Shown piece after piece: positions 45,701 to 54,000 of a stretch of DNA of 64,000 nt (position 1 is its first letter; each line of letters begins with the position of its first letter). Below the pieces are notes generated by a model. It searched no databases. It was not told the origin of the DNA and worked only from the letters and a program-made list of their open reading frames with translations. Source of the DNA: Ceratotherium simum simum (lineage: Eukaryota > Chordata > Mammalia > Perissodactyla > Rhinocerotidae); contig NW_004454281.1 of NCBI RefSeq assembly GCF_000283155.1, forward strand, positions 908,181 to 972,180. Direction: 5' to 3'. The position numbers and the translations under genes were made by a program.

Positions 45701-47034
45701 GTGAATCTTAGTATCTCTTCCTTTGTAGGTGATATGCTCTTCTTCTTTAGAAATTTTCAGATTTTTTCTGTCTTTGATATCTGCAAATTCTGTATATTTC
45801 ATTCTAACGTGTCTATATCCACATCTTACTTGATCAGCACTCATTGGAACCTTTCAACCTAAGGACATTTTTTTTCTTTAATTATGTAAAGTCTACCTAT
45901 ATTATTTCTTTAAATATTTCCTCTTTTCTTTCTCTCACTTCTTTGGGACCCATTATGTAGGGTGGGCCCATCTCCTGTCCTCCATCGACTTTTACTTTTC
46001 CTCTGCAGTTTCCTCTCTGCAGCTTCCCCTCTGTGTGCCTCCCTGCTTGAGCCTGGGCTGCTGCTCCATCTAACTCGCTCCAACTGGGTCTTCAGCAGTG
46101 TCCATTCTCCGCTAATCCCATCTCCTTCAACCACTGTGCTGCTCAAACTTAATATCGACACTTGGTTCTTTTCTATAATTCCTTGTCTTGTTACCACACT
46201 TATTCTAACAACTTGGGCCTTCTCTTCCAATGGTCAGTGTTGTTGGTTGGTGGTTTTCCCTTTGCATTAGCTGTGCTTCTCAGGGGTCTGTGCAGTAGAG
46301 ACCCCACCTGGCAGTGCATGTTGCAGAAGGGTCCAGGCAGACCATGGAGCTAGTGCACCCAGGGGTGAAGGAGGTGTGGGCTGGAGCCAAGGGCAGAGAC
46401 ACCAAGACTGTAAAACCAAGGCTAGTCACTGCCCGCTGGGGGCCTCCCTGTGCCTGAGCTTGACCTCAGGCCCCTGAGGAGCATCTCTGTAAGGGAGTGG
46501 CCCCTCCTGGATGGCCATCCACGTGTCCCTCTGCCCTGATATCCTACTTCCATCCTACTCTGGAAGGCCAAGCTACTGTGGCCACTGACCAGTGCACTTG
46601 AAGGCCAGCGCTGACTGTGCCACCAGACTTAGGGGACCTGGAAGAGCAGGACCTACCCGGTTCTCTCTGCTGTGTTTTTGCACTTTGTCCCTCCCCTGCG
46701 CCCTGTCTCTCCTCCCTATACGTTCCAGCGCAGCCTTTCAGCTCCCCCTGGGCTTCCCAGTGTGCAGAGAAATTGCTCTCATCCATCTGTGGTTTCTCCA
46801 GGGGGCTCCTGGGTCAGATGGGCAGACACAAGTGTCTCTTCCAGGCCAGGGAAGCTCCCCCACAGTCTAGGTCTCCTCACTGACACTTGCACTCAGCTGT
46901 TACTCCTGTGTCCACAGGGCCTGCGGAAGAGGGAACTGCTGAAGGAGTTGCTGCCAGTCATTGGGCAGAACCTCCGCTTCCAGCGCCTCTTCACCGAGTG
47001 TCAGGAACAGCTTGACATCCTGAAGGACAAGTAG
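22879..47034 (+). CDS. HIRA: HIRA histone chaperone, C-terminal 426 residues (10 exons; 5' part outside the window)
   Basis: Joined coding segments are 22879-23083, 23424-23528, 25103-25251, 27326-27487, 28082-28140, 28555-28660, 30200-30322, 30812-30975, 33098-33186 and 46918-47034 (1279 nt, ending in TAG). All nine internal introns are GT-AG and phases match at every join. Counting back from the stop, with human HIRA taken as 1017 residues, the first full codon is residue 593, so no net indel is visible. HIRA is the scaffold of the nuclear HIRA-UBN1-CABIN1 complex, which with ASF1a deposits H3.3 independently of replication. The part seen here holds the basic linker (KKKKGRPRK, about 640-648), the GSK3-site region (S697) and the C-terminal Hira/TUP1-like domain (roughly 760-960) used for homotrimer formation and CABIN1 binding. 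The N-terminal WD40 domain and B domain are not in the window. The reading frame is intact, with no stop or frameshift. Identification is by recognition of the protein, not by a search. Confidence 0.97.
23424..23528 (+). CDS. HIRA: HIRA coding exon (residues 661-695)
   Basis: A 35-codon, phase 0-0 exon bounded by TCTTGCAG and GTGAGC. It encodes a Ser/Pro/Ala-rich linker beginning [10 protein letters not shown] and ending AFTLQ. Because it is symmetric (105 nt), skipping it would keep the frame. No catalytic or fold-defining motif is visible. The preceding intron is only 340 nt. Confidence 0.95.
23529..25102. other. HIRA intron with a MIR-like fragment
   Basis: Mostly unique sequence. At about 24650-24760 the + strand has the MIR hallmark CTCTTGGGCAAGTCACTTGC preceded by a CCCAGCTCTGTCC-type block. 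No open frame here fits a gene; the longer ones are chance frames in GC-rich intron. Confidence 0.65.
25103..25251 (+). CDS. HIRA: HIRA coding exon (residues 696-744, first two bases of codon 745)
   Basis: The acceptor is TGCATCCAG ending at 25102 and the donor is GTAAGG at 25252. It encodes [15 protein letters not shown] and continues to LTAAGS. By the C-terminal count, the first serine (codon 25106-25108) is residue 697, the GSK3-beta site reported for human HIRA in senescence. The segment [18 protein letters not shown] leads into the Hira domain. Cys745 is split across the junction (TG|T). Confidence 0.97.
25252..27325. other. HIRA intron with a MIR/L2-like fragment
   Basis: At about 25430-25510 there is a MIR-type 3' block (CAGTGAAGTCGGCATCATTA, then AGAAACTGAG). 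The rest shows no repeat or coding signal that I can support. Confidence 0.55.
27326..27487 (+). CDS. HIRA: HIRA coding exon (residues 745-798, two bases of Trp799)
   Basis: The acceptor is CCTTCTCAG ending at 27325 and the donor is GTGAGA at 27488. It encodes the start of the Hira/TUP1-like domain: [16 protein letters not shown], then LHCTG and [10 protein letters not shown]. These are hydrophobic strand-like blocks resembling a degenerate WD-type blade. It ends with TG, completed to Trp799 in the next exon. Relative to the human protein as I remember it, the Pro in RRLLPPILL and the Phe in CTGFYV look like substitutions for Ser. Both keep the frame and should be checked against an alignment. 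Confidence 0.97.
28082..28140 (+). CDS. HIRA: HIRA coding exon (Trp799-Ala818, first base of Gly819)
   Basis: A 59-nt microexon-like exon between CTCCTAG and GTAACC. It completes Trp799 and encodes [19 protein letters not shown]. The Trp-Asp pair at 799-800 is, from published mutational work on human HIRA, required for homotrimerisation and CABIN1 binding. It is conserved here, supporting a functional C-terminal domain. It is one of the shortest exons in this part of the gene. Confidence 0.97.
28555..28660 (+). CDS. HIRA: HIRA coding exon (Gly819-Thr853, two bases of Trp854)
   Basis: The acceptor is TCTCCCTAG ending at 28554 and the donor is GTAAGC at 28661. It encodes [19 protein letters not shown], then [15 protein letters not shown], part of the Hira/TUP1-like domain. 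The G-x-P-V-(x)n-SDG-x-A-Y-x-F-(N) pattern resembles the strands of a WD-like blade. The frame matches both neighbours (2 nt in, 2 nt out). Confidence 0.97.
28661..30199. other. HIRA intron containing one ERE
   Basis: Apart from the ERE at 29498-29698 and weak LINE-like text around 28950-29100, I see nothing beyond intron sequence. Confidence 0.6.
29498..29698 (+). mobile_element. ERE SINE, + strand
   Basis: Starts GGGGCCAGCCCTGTGGC, carries GGTTCCGATCCTGGG, then GATGTTAGCTCAGGG, and ends in about 20 A. GAAATGTTG / GAAACGTTG flank it as a diverged target duplication. Confidence 0.92.
30200..30322 (+). CDS. HIRA: HIRA coding exon (Trp854-Ser894, two bases of codon 895)
   Basis: The acceptor is CCTCCCCAG ending at 30199 and the donor is GTAGGT at 30323. 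It encodes [20 protein letters not shown], then [21 protein letters not shown] second possible GT, six bases further on (30328), would add codons. GTAGGT at 30323 is preferred because it alone matches the known product and the next phase. Codon 895 becomes ACT (Thr) across the junction; the human protein, as I recall it, has Asn here. Confidence 0.96.
30812..30975 (+). CDS. HIRA: HIRA coding exon (codon 895-Glu949, first base of Gly950)
   Basis: The acceptor is GTCTTTGCAG ending at 30811 and the donor is GTGAGG at 30976. It encodes [20 protein letters not shown], then [20 protein letters not shown], then [14 protein letters not shown]. The sequence turns alpha-helical here (long amphipathic helices). 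This part of HIRA follows the TUP1-like domain and contributes to C-terminal assembly. Confidence 0.97.
30976..33097. other. HIRA intron with L2-like text and short tandem repeats
   Basis: Around 32380-32800 the + strand resembles degraded L2 (TGGGTGATTTCATCCATTCC). A 17-bp unit (GTGTGGTCGCCCAGCAT) is repeated nearly three times at 32036-32080. (TTTTG)n lies at 33057-33082, just before the next acceptor. No gene besides HIRA is seen. Confidence 0.55.
33098..33186 (+). CDS. HIRA: HIRA coding exon (Gly950-Val979)
   Basis: The acceptor is TTCTGTAATTAG ending at 33097, just after a (TTTTG)n tract that supplies part of the polypyrimidine-rich region. The donor is GTAGGT at 33187. It encodes [20 protein letters not shown], then GSQWESTVV, and ends in phase 0. 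It is followed by a 13.7-kb intron, by far the longest between two exons in the window. Confidence 0.96.
33649..33913 (-). mobile_element. ERE SINE, - strand, long poly(T), target-site duplication
   Basis: Two tail units separated by a run of about 35 T (33698-33732), body with CAGGATCCAAACCGGCGAAC, end CACCGGGCCGGCCC. CAGAAGAGRACTTTT flanks both sides (33632 and 33914). Confidence 0.93.
33940..35000 (-). mobile_element. L2 LINE remnants, antisense to HIRA
   Basis: The - strand reads like the 3' part of L2. It has the [22 protein letters not shown] block (about 34040-34090), then text equivalent to the L2 3' end. On the + strand this appears as GGAACAGCAAGTACAAAGGC near 34865 and CATGGATCTACATTCTTGTG near 34625. 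Two partial copies probably lie end to end. The long - strand open frame at 33886-34443 runs through this and is not a gene. Confidence 0.65.
35030..36050. repeat. Old LINE-like antisense sequence, family not assigned
   Basis: T-rich text with CTGGTTATTTTTGACTGGCT, GCTGGACATAATATTTG and GGTTTGAGGCCTTAGG resembles the antisense 5' portion of an old LINE. Beyond about 35700 it fades into unassigned intron sequence. Confidence 0.45.
36051..37180. other. HIRA last intron, mostly unassigned
   Basis: A block at about 36620-36830 (TGGCCTTACCCTCATGGTCA, then TGCAAGGGAGGCTGGGAAAG) looks like an old dispersed repeat that I cannot name. A T run at 36943-36957 is present. No gene is seen. Confidence 0.45.
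37181..37350 (-). mobile_element. Short LINE-1 fragment, antisense
   Basis: Contains TTGGTTTGTAGGAATTCTTT followed by GTATATTGG, the complement of the L1 3' UTR/ORF2-end region. Confidence 0.55.
37351..37730. other. HIRA last intron, unassigned
   Basis: GC-richer unique-looking intron between LINE fragments. The open frames across it are short and overlap on both strands with no coding character. Confidence 0.5.
37731..42230 (-). mobile_element. LINE-1, antisense, ORF2 C-terminus to 5' region (about 4.2 kb of L1)
   Basis: The complement runs from the ORF2 C-terminus (near 37850) through the RT (FADN at about 38380-38430 in place of [24 protein letters not shown]) and the endonuclease (IIVGDFNIP near 40040). 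It continues to ORF1 and the 5' zone (41200-42230). An ERE at 40206-40457 interrupts the endonuclease end. All frames are broken. Confidence 0.88.
40206..40457 (-). mobile_element. ERE SINE, - strand, 12-bp target-site duplication
   Basis: Tail units GGAAGATCCGCCCTGAGCTA and GGAAGATTAGCCCTGAGCCA, body with CCACAGCGTGGCTTGATGAG, end CACCAGGCCAGCCCC. TTGTAACAATTT flanks it at 40194-40205 and 40458-40469. Confidence 0.94.
42300..42557 (-). mobile_element. ERE SINE, - strand
   Basis: T run, AAAGCCCAATAGACAGTTGT, CACACCCAGGAACAGAACCC, end CATCAGGGCTGGGTCC. It is more diverged than most copies. GCAYGTGCYTTTTTT flanks both sides (42285 and 42558). Confidence 0.88.
42820..43302 (-). mobile_element. 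LINE-1 fragment, antisense, ORF2 part (continues after the ERE to about 44440)
   Basis: TTTGTTAGATTTATTCTTAG near 42888 and CGCTGGATAAACCCAACTTG near 43203 are the complement of ORF2 RT/C-terminal text. Confidence 0.75.
43318..43608 (-). mobile_element. ERE SINE, - strand, central part lost in the assembly gap
   Basis: The left side is poly(T) only. The right side has CCTCAGCATGGCTGGAGAAG, then GGATCCAAACCCAGGCCGCC and GCCACGGGGCCGGCCC. GGATTTTTTT-ACTCT flanks the element (43303-43317 and 43609-43622). The 160 N therefore hide the middle of a SINE. Confidence 0.88.
43342..43501. other. Assembly gap (160 N)
   Basis: Run of N directly after a poly(T) of at least 23 bases. The missing bases should be about the length of an ERE body, so the gap size is plausible. 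Confidence 1.
43623..44440 (-). mobile_element. LINE-1 fragment, antisense, ORF2 RT/endonuclease part
   Basis: Complement of ORF2 text: TTTGCCTCATAGAATGTGTT near 43653, TTGTTGGCATAAAGTTGATA near 43886 and TTTTGCTGCATCACACTAG near 44278. It is heavily degraded. Confidence 0.75.
44480..44690. mobile_element. Probable non-autonomous hAT-type DNA transposon remnant
   Basis: GGTTGGCAGGGTTTTTCTGT, then AGCATTTCAGGCTTTGCAAA, CTGCCATTGTAGTATGG and GGCTGGATTTGGCCCATACC match a well-known dispersed short element of DNA-transposon type. I cannot name the subfamily with confidence. It separates two parts of the antisense L1. Confidence 0.5.
44691..46000 (-). mobile_element. LINE-1 fragment, antisense, endonuclease to ORF1/5' part
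   Basis: Text such as CCAAAGAAGAATATGTGTTC (near 44748), TCTCAAAGTCTACTTTGTCT (near 45219) and TCAGGGTGGATCTTTCCTGC (near 45552) follows L1 order in antisense. An ERE at 44926-45175 lies within it. Confidence 0.75.
44926..45175 (-). mobile_element. ERE SINE, - strand, 12-bp target-site duplication
   Basis: Poly(T), GGAAGATCAGCCCTGAGCTA, AAAGCCCCAGTAGATAGGTG, GCCCGGGATCCGAACCCGGG, end CACAGGGCCGACCCC. TGTCCCTCTTTT flanks it at 44914-44925 and 45176-45187. It has the consensus-like body of a younger copy. Confidence 0.95.
46001..46917. other. HIRA last intron, 3' part, no repeat recognised
   Basis: Mostly unique, GC-richer sequence leading to the last acceptor. The open frame that continues in frame into the last exon from about 46672 is intron sequence. 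The acceptor at 46917 and the family's sequence mark the real exon start. Confidence 0.6.
46918..47034 (+). CDS. HIRA: HIRA last coding exon (Gly980-Lys1017 and stop)
   Basis: The acceptor is GTGTCCACAG ending at 46917. It encodes [20 protein letters not shown], then [18 protein letters not shown], then TAG at 47032-47034. This is the helical C-terminal tail of HIRA. The Lys in ILKDK differs conservatively from the Arg I remember in human. The stop codon fixes the C-terminus and lets residue numbers be counted back through the exons. Confidence 0.98.
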   Translation, partial: GLRKRELLKELLPVIGQNLRFQRLFTECQEQLDILKDK

Positions 47035-47793
47035 CCTGCCCAGGCCTGCCCTCGCTGCAGCAAGGACAAGGCCACACTCTCGCCGCTGATGACATGCAGT
47101 GCCGCCTCACACCTTGTCGGGCTACCGTAGGATGAGACACTGGCAGGAGGTGGGCTGTCCTGCACCAGCACCAGCCCAGCTCCCTGGGTGGACTTCCTCT
47201 CTGTCCTGGGCCTCTTGCTCCCTTGGAAGGGAGAAGCTCTGCCTGCAACTCATCCCTCCCTCCAGGACCCCTGTGCAGAGCTGGGGCTGGGGCTCTGCCC
47301 TGCTGCCCTGGGCTCAGTGAGGCACTCCCAGGCCTGCCATCTCCAGCGTGGTCCCGAGGTGGACACTAGCCTCTGCCACTGCAGGCGCTGTGCTGCTTCA
47401 GCTATGATGAATGAGCCATTTGTGAAAGAGAACCCTGAAACGTTAGTATATTATGCAGTCAGTAGACTGACCCGAGACCTATGTACAAGGAAAGGCTATT
47501 CCAACACACGGACTATTTTTGTACTAGAATTTGCTAACTTGTAATACGGAATTTTCCTTTTGCCCAATAATCAGGATATCCCTATAAGTCACCTGGACAT
47601 TGGTCACTTGTAGGAAATTTAAACTCTAATTATGACAGCTACATTGAAAATAATTGTACTGAAATTAACTTGTCTGTCTTCATTTGGTTTTAATTTTTAA
47701 ATGTTTGTAAAAAGAGACTGTTTTTCGGGGGATGGGGCAGAGGGGTGGGCAATTTCTTTTGTAAGTGTAAAATAAATGAACACACATTGGATA
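47035..47793 (+). other. HIRA: HIRA 3' untranslated region (cleavage site approximate)
   Basis: About 0.76 kb follows the stop codon. The first 350 bases are GC-rich and the rest is AT-rich up to the polyadenylation signal. No repeat element is seen in it. The 3' end is set by the AATAAA at 47771 with cleavage expected 10-25 bases later. The exact cleavage base cannot be read from sequence. Confidence 0.8.
47771..47776 (+). promoter_or_regulatory. HIRA: Polyadenylation signal AATAAA of HIRA
   Basis: A canonical AATAAA lies 737 bases after the HIRA stop codon in an AT-rich context. It is the first canonical hexamer in this UTR that I see. Confidence 0.8.
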
Positions 47794-48889
47794 CCAAATC
47801 ATCCTGACTTCCCTTGCCTTTTCCTTCTAACTTTCACCTTCCTCCCTGTCTGTGGATCCCTCTTCTGAAATGTGCATTGACAACATCAGAGCCAGAAGGG
47901 ATCTTTGATGTCATCTAGTCTCCCCCAGCCCCTCCATGCAGATATTCATTTTGCAGCATGGAGGTCACTCCCCTGGTCATGCAGCATCTCAGGCCGAGTG
48001 GGGGCTAACAGGTAAGCAAACTTGCATGTGTCTTCTCCCAAGCCAGACACTGAGGTCCTTGGTTCTGGCTGCACTGTGCCCCAAGTCCCCAGTCATGCTA
48101 CACACCAAGGGCTGCAGCTGACTTGCCAATTTCATGGAAGGAAATCACTAAGTACAGACTCAGGTTTTCTGAAGAATTATCCTGAAGCTGGGATTTTCTT
48201 AGAAAGTGGTCCAGATGCTGACCCACAGGAGAGGAGATTGCCAGAATCACAGATTCTTCAAGCATAGTGAGGGCTGAGTACATTTACCTCTGGGTTCTGG
48301 GACCCATCACCTCCCTGCCAGCTGTGTGTGATCCTGAGTCTGCAGAAGGAAGCCTGGACTTGGAATCAGATGGCCCGGGTGACTCTGGCCACTGACATCC
48401 CCTCTCTGGATGCTTCCCTGCCTAGTGACCAACCCACGGCCTGACTCACTCAGACATCAAGTGGCTGAATGAGACCCAGGCCCACATGCATGCCTGACAA
48501 AGCCAGCACACGGAGTGCATGTAGGCATGGGCACCTCAAAAGCCAGGCAGCAAGTGTGAGCTTTTCTTTAAAAAACGAGGAGCCAAAGATGCTGTGCAGA
48601 ACCAGGCAACACCCCTGGCAATTCTGCAGTGAGGCATTGAGAGCTTTGGAGCTGTAGGATGCACATGGCCTCGGGACTGACGGGTCTTTCTGGGGTCCAA
48701 ACTAGAAAAAATCTGGGCCTTGCTTTTCAGCTGTCAAATGGAGATGAGGTTAAGAAAACATGCATGGTTGTGAGGATTAACTGGGATCATGTAGGCAAAG
48801 TCTTGGTACTTAGCAAACGTTCCCTTGAAGAAAACTTGCACAATCAGTGTTTTTACACTACTGTTTAGAGAGGGGAGAGACAAGAAGCA
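47794..48889. other. Intergenic sequence with MIR fragments
   Basis: At about 48725-48830 the + strand shows MIR 3' text (CAGCTGTCAAATGGAGATGA, then TTGTGAGGATTAACTGGGAT). Around 47885-48000 and 48350-48430 there is further old SINE-like text. No gene is seen. Confidence 0.6.
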
Positions 48890-50130
48890 GGACTAGTCGG
48901 GGACTTCTGCTTCTAACCAAGATGGAGTATCAGGGACCAAATTGACCCTCCTGCCTGAAACAACCAAAGGAACCAGTCAAAATACGTGAAACCATGGTCT
49001 TAAGATGCTGGATATCAGAGAACAAAGGACAGTGATCCCTGGGAGACGGAAAACAAACAAGATGAGCCCCACAGTTGCCCCAGCTTACTACCTAGAGAGA
49101 GTTTCCAGGCTACAGCAAAGGGAGAGGAAGCTGTGGTAGAGCCCAGCAGACTCCTTGAGTTGAAGAAATGAAGCTGAGAACCCAGGGAGACCAAGGCAGC
49201 TGGAGTTCACAGGACAACACCAGAAAGAAGAGAGCTCCATGGAGAGAATGCTAGAGCTCGGCAGAGGGAGCCCTTTGCAAATTCAGCTGAGGCCTCGTCA
49301 GTGCATACACTTGAGGAAACAGCCAAGGCCAGGCAAAGAACCATCTGAAAGGATTAGCGTGAAAATTACTAGTTATCACCCAGGGCTAGGAATAATGCCT
49401 GGTCCTACCAACCAGACTATAAAAAGTCATAACTCACAGGCTTAGGATAGAGTACTCAGGAAGTCTTGCCTCAGTATTAGAGAATAATTAGAGCACTGCT
49501 CCAGATCCATCTAACAAAAAAATAAAAGCAAGACCCAAAAGGATCAAACTGTTTCCAAGTAAGTACATTGCAAAGCAAAGTTCAAGAGGATTTATAAGAA
49601 TACAAAAGTATACAACATCCAACAAGGTAAAGTTCACAATGTCTGGCACCCAAACAAAGATGACCAGGCACACAAAGAAGCAGCAACACGATCCAAAATG
49701 AGGAATACAATCAATCTGATCAGTTAAAACTGACCTGAACTTACACAGATACTAGAATTAGCAGAGAAAGACATTAAAATGGTTATAACACTATTCCTTA
49801 TGTTCAAAAAGTTAAGTGGAGACATAGAAGACCAGAACAAGAAAGTCACAATCAACCTTCTAGTGATGAAAACTATAACACGGAGATGAAAAAGTACGTG
49901 GGGTATGATTAATGGCAGATTAGACGTTGCAGAAGAAAAGATTAGTGAACTTGAAGGCATAGCAATAAAAATGCTCCAAAACAGAAAAAATTCAAAAGAG
50001 GAACGAAAAGAAAATAGTATTAGTAAGCCAGGGGATAATGTCAAGTAGTGTAATATACAAGATTGAAGTCTTCCAAGGAGAGGAGAGAGAAGTAGGTGAC
50101 AGGAAAAAGTATTTGAAGAAATAATGGTCA
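48890..50130 (+). mobile_element. HAL1/old LINE-1-like element, + strand, 5' region and ORF1 part
   Basis: Starts near AAGATGGAGTATCAGGGACC and includes AATGTCTGGCACCCAAACAA (about 49638), TAGAATTAGCAGAGAAAGAC (about 49753) and GCAGATTAGACGTTGCAGAA (about 49915). These are the typical ORF1-side blocks of old L1/HAL1 elements. Many stops; no functional frame. Confidence 0.7.
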
Positions 50131-50655
50131 AAAACTTGCTCCACCCCTCCCTGCTGTCCCTTGTGCCCCTGTAAGTGCCCCCGTGCCACTGTCCATTTCC
50201 CCCTCACCCCTACCCCTAATGCCCATGCCTGCTGACGTCCTTACCCCTGTCCTCTGATGCCCCACACCGTCCCACTACCTCTGCCTGCTGAACTTGTTTG
50301 CAAGCAGAACATTGGGGGCCTGTATTTTCCTGGGCTGGGACTCCCTGCCTCTCTCTTCTCAAAGTTCTGACCTGATTACCTTGGTTACCTCCCAATTTCA
50401 GCTTTCAGATGAAAGCTGTGAGGAGTCAGAGCCCTTTAAAAATTAGGTTAGTGCAGTGGGAGGTTGTTTATACATGCAGCAGGTCCACTCAAGAGAAAGA
50501 GTAAATGCTTCGTCTCTCCCATGTTAGATCTATTATCCCTGTCCTCTCACATACATGGCAAATGTTTTCTCCAGATTGTTCTTCATCATTAAATTGTATT
50601 TCTGTGTTAAGTTTCTAATTTTTGTGAAATTTAATTGTCCTTTTGTAACTTCTTT
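50131..50655. other. Intergenic, no gene seen
   Basis: A CT-rich stretch (50135-50290) followed by unassigned sequence. No coding or RNA feature supported. Confidence 0.5.
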
Positions 50656-50965
50656 AATTATTTTAAGCTAAAGACACATGGATGGCAAATAAAAAAGCAC
50701 ATGAAAAGATGCTCAACATCATAAGCCATTCAGAAAATGCAAAGTAAAACCACAATGACATAACAACACATACCTATTAGAATGGCTTAAATTTTAAAAA
50801 ACATACAATACTGACTATGGATGAGAATGTGGAGCAAATGGAACTTTCATACATTGCTAGCAGGAAGGCAAAATAGTATAGTCACTTTGATAAACAGTTT
50901 GACAGTTCCTTGCAGAGTTTAAACACACACTTACCATAGGACCCAGGTATTCCACTCCTAGGTTT
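50656..50965 (+). mobile_element. LINE-1 fragment, + strand, C-terminal ORF2
   Basis: AAAAGATGCTCAACATCATA, AATGTGGAGCAAATGGAACT and TATTCCACTCCTAGG match the L1 ORF2 end in sense orientation. It stops abruptly at a T-rich stretch. Confidence 0.8.
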
Positions 50966-51029
50966 TTGGTTTTGTTTCGTTTTTAAAGATACAGAACATT
51001 TTCATCACCACAAGGATGCCTCATGTTGC

Positions 51030-54000
51030 CCTTTAAAAAAAACAGCTTTACTGAGATATAATTCACATAACATGCAATTCACTTATTTCAAGTGGACAAT
51101 TCAATGTCTTTTAGTATAGTCACTATTAGAACATTTTCATCATCTTAAAAAGAAACCCCATACCTTTTATGCCCCCTCGCCATCCCCATCATCCCCAAGT
51201 AACCACTCATCTACTTTCTATATATATTTACCTATTCTGGATATTTCATATAAATGGAATCACAGAATATGTGGTATTTTGTAACTAGCTTCCTTCTTTA
51301 GCATAATTTTTTCAAGGTTCAATCATGTACCATGTATCAGTACTTCACTCCTTTTTATGGTCAAATAATATTCCATTGTATAGATATACCACATTTTCCT
51401 TATCCAGTCATCAACTGATGGACATTTGGGTTGTTTCCACCTTTTGGTGATTATGCATAGTACTGCTATAAACATTTGTGTACAAGTTGTTGTGTGGACA
51501 TATTTTTATTTCTTATGGATATATATGCAGGAGTAGAATTACTAGGTCTTATGGTGACTCTATAATTAACTGAAGAACTGCCAGACTGCCTTCCAAGTGG
51601 CTGCACCATTTTATATTCACAGCAGCAGTGTATGAGGGTTCTGATTTCTCCACATCCTCACCAACAATTCTTATTGTTTGACTTTTTTTTTTTTTGAGGA
51701 ACATTGGCCCTGAGCTAACATCTGTTGCCAATCTTCCTCCTTTTTCCCTTTTTTCTCCCCAAAGCCCTAGTAGATAGTTGTATGTTATAGCTGTACATCC
51801 TTCTAGTTGCTCTATGTGGGACGCCGCCTCAGCATGGCTTGATGAGCAGTGCATAGGTCAGCGCCCAGGATCCAAACCCACAAACCCCAGGCCACCAAAG
51901 TGGAGCACGCAAACTTAACTGCTATGCCACCGGGCCAGCCCCATATCTGACTTTTATAAATTCTAGCCATGGGATGTGAAAAGATATCTCATTGTGGTCT
52001 TGATTTGCATTTCTCTAGTGACTATGTTGAGCATTTTTTAACCTGCTTATTAGCCATTTGAATGTCTTATTTCGAGAAATGTCTATTCAGATCCTTTGCC
52101 AATTTTTAAATCAGTGTATCTACTACTGAGTTGTAAGAGTTTTTTATACATTTTAGATACAATTTCCTTATCAGATATATGATTTACAAATATTTACTCC
52201 CATTCTGTAGGTTGTGTATTTACTTTCTTGATAGTGTCATTGAAGCAAGAAGTTTTCAGTTTTGATGAAGTGTGATTTATCTATTCTTTGTTTTATTGCT
52301 TGTGCTTCTGGTCTCATATCTAAGAAACCATTGCCAAATCTGAGGTCATGCAAATTTACCCCTATGTTTTCTACTAAGAGTTTTATAGTTTTAGTTTTTA
52401 CATTCAGGACTTTGATCCATTTTGAGTAAATTTTTGTATATGATGTGAGGTAAGAATCCAACTTCAATATTTTGCATGTGGCTATCCAATATCCCAGCAC
52501 CATTTATTGAAAAAACTGTTCTTTCCCCCAAGGAATAGTCTTAGAACTCTTATTGAAAAATCAGTTGACCATAGACACACGGGTTGTTTCTGGACTCTCA
52601 TTTCTATTCCACTGATTTATATATCTTTCCTTATGCCAATACCACGGTGTCTTGATATTGCTTTACGTTAAGTTTTGAAATCAGGAAGTGTGACTCCTCC
52701 AACTTAATTGTTCTTTTTCAAGATTGTTTTGGCTATTCTGGGGCCTTTGAGTTTCCATATTAATTTTAGAGTCAGCTTGTCAGTTTCTACAAAGTTAGCT
52801 GCAATTCTGATAGAGATTACAATGAATCTGTAGATCAATTTGGGGAATATTGCCATCTTAACAATATCAAGTCTTCCAATCAATGAACACAAACATCTTT
52901 CCATTTATTTAGGTCTTCTCTAATTTCTTTCAATAATGTTTTGTAGGTTCCAGCATATAAATTTTACAGTTCTTTAATAACATTTGTTCCCAAGATGTTA
53001 TTCTTTTTGATGCTGTTATAAACGAAAGTGTTTTCAAAATTTCACTTTCAGACTGCTCATTGCAAGTGTATAGAAATACATTGATTTTTGTATATGAATC
53101 TTGTATCCTGCAACCTTGCTGAACTCATTTATTAGTTTTAATACTTTTTACTGGACTCCTTAGGATTTTCTATATACAGGATGATATCATCTGTGAACAG
53201 AGATAGTTTGAGATAGTTTTACTTCTTCTTCTATCTAGATGACTTTTATTTATTTTTATTGCCTAATTTCTGTGGCCAGAACCTCTAGTACAATGTTGAA
53301 TAGAAGTAGCAAGAATGGATATCCTTGTCTTGTTACTGGTCTTAGGGGGAATGCATTCAGTCTCTCACCATTAAGTATTATACTAATTATGGGTTTTCCA
53401 CAGATACCCTTTATCAGGTTGAGGAAGTTCCCTTCTAATTCTAATTAATTGATTTTTGAATGTTGAACCATCCTTGCATTCCTAAATTAAATCCCACTTG
53501 GTCATGGTATATAATTCTCCTTATGTGTCACTGTATTTTTGAGGATTTTTGTGTCCATATTCAAAGATATGTTGGTTTGCAGTTTATTTATGAGGGCTTT
53601 TCTGGTTTTGGTGTCAGGGTGTCACAGAATGAGTGAATGAGTTGTATTCCCAATATTTCTGTTTCTTTGAAGAATTTGTGAAGAATTGGTATTAATTTTT
53701 TTAATGTTTGGTAGAATTCAGCACTAAAGCCATCTGGGCCTGTGCTTTCTTTATGGGTAGTTTTCGATTGCTAATTCAATCTTTTTACTCAATTGATATA
53801 AGTCTACTCAGATTGTCTATTTCTACTTGAGTCAGTTACAATAGTTTGTCTTTCCAGAATTGTGTTCATTTTATCTAAGTTATCTAATTTATTGGCATAT
53901 GATTAGTATTCCTTTATAATTCTTTTTATTTCTGTAAGATTGGTAACATCCCCTCTTTCATTTCTGATCCTAGTAATCTGAGTTTTCCCTCTTGTTTTCT

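Noticed and set aside
46672..47034. 120-codon frame starting before the last HIRA exon
   Set aside because: The in-frame upstream part is intron. A good acceptor at 46917 and the known protein place the exon start there.
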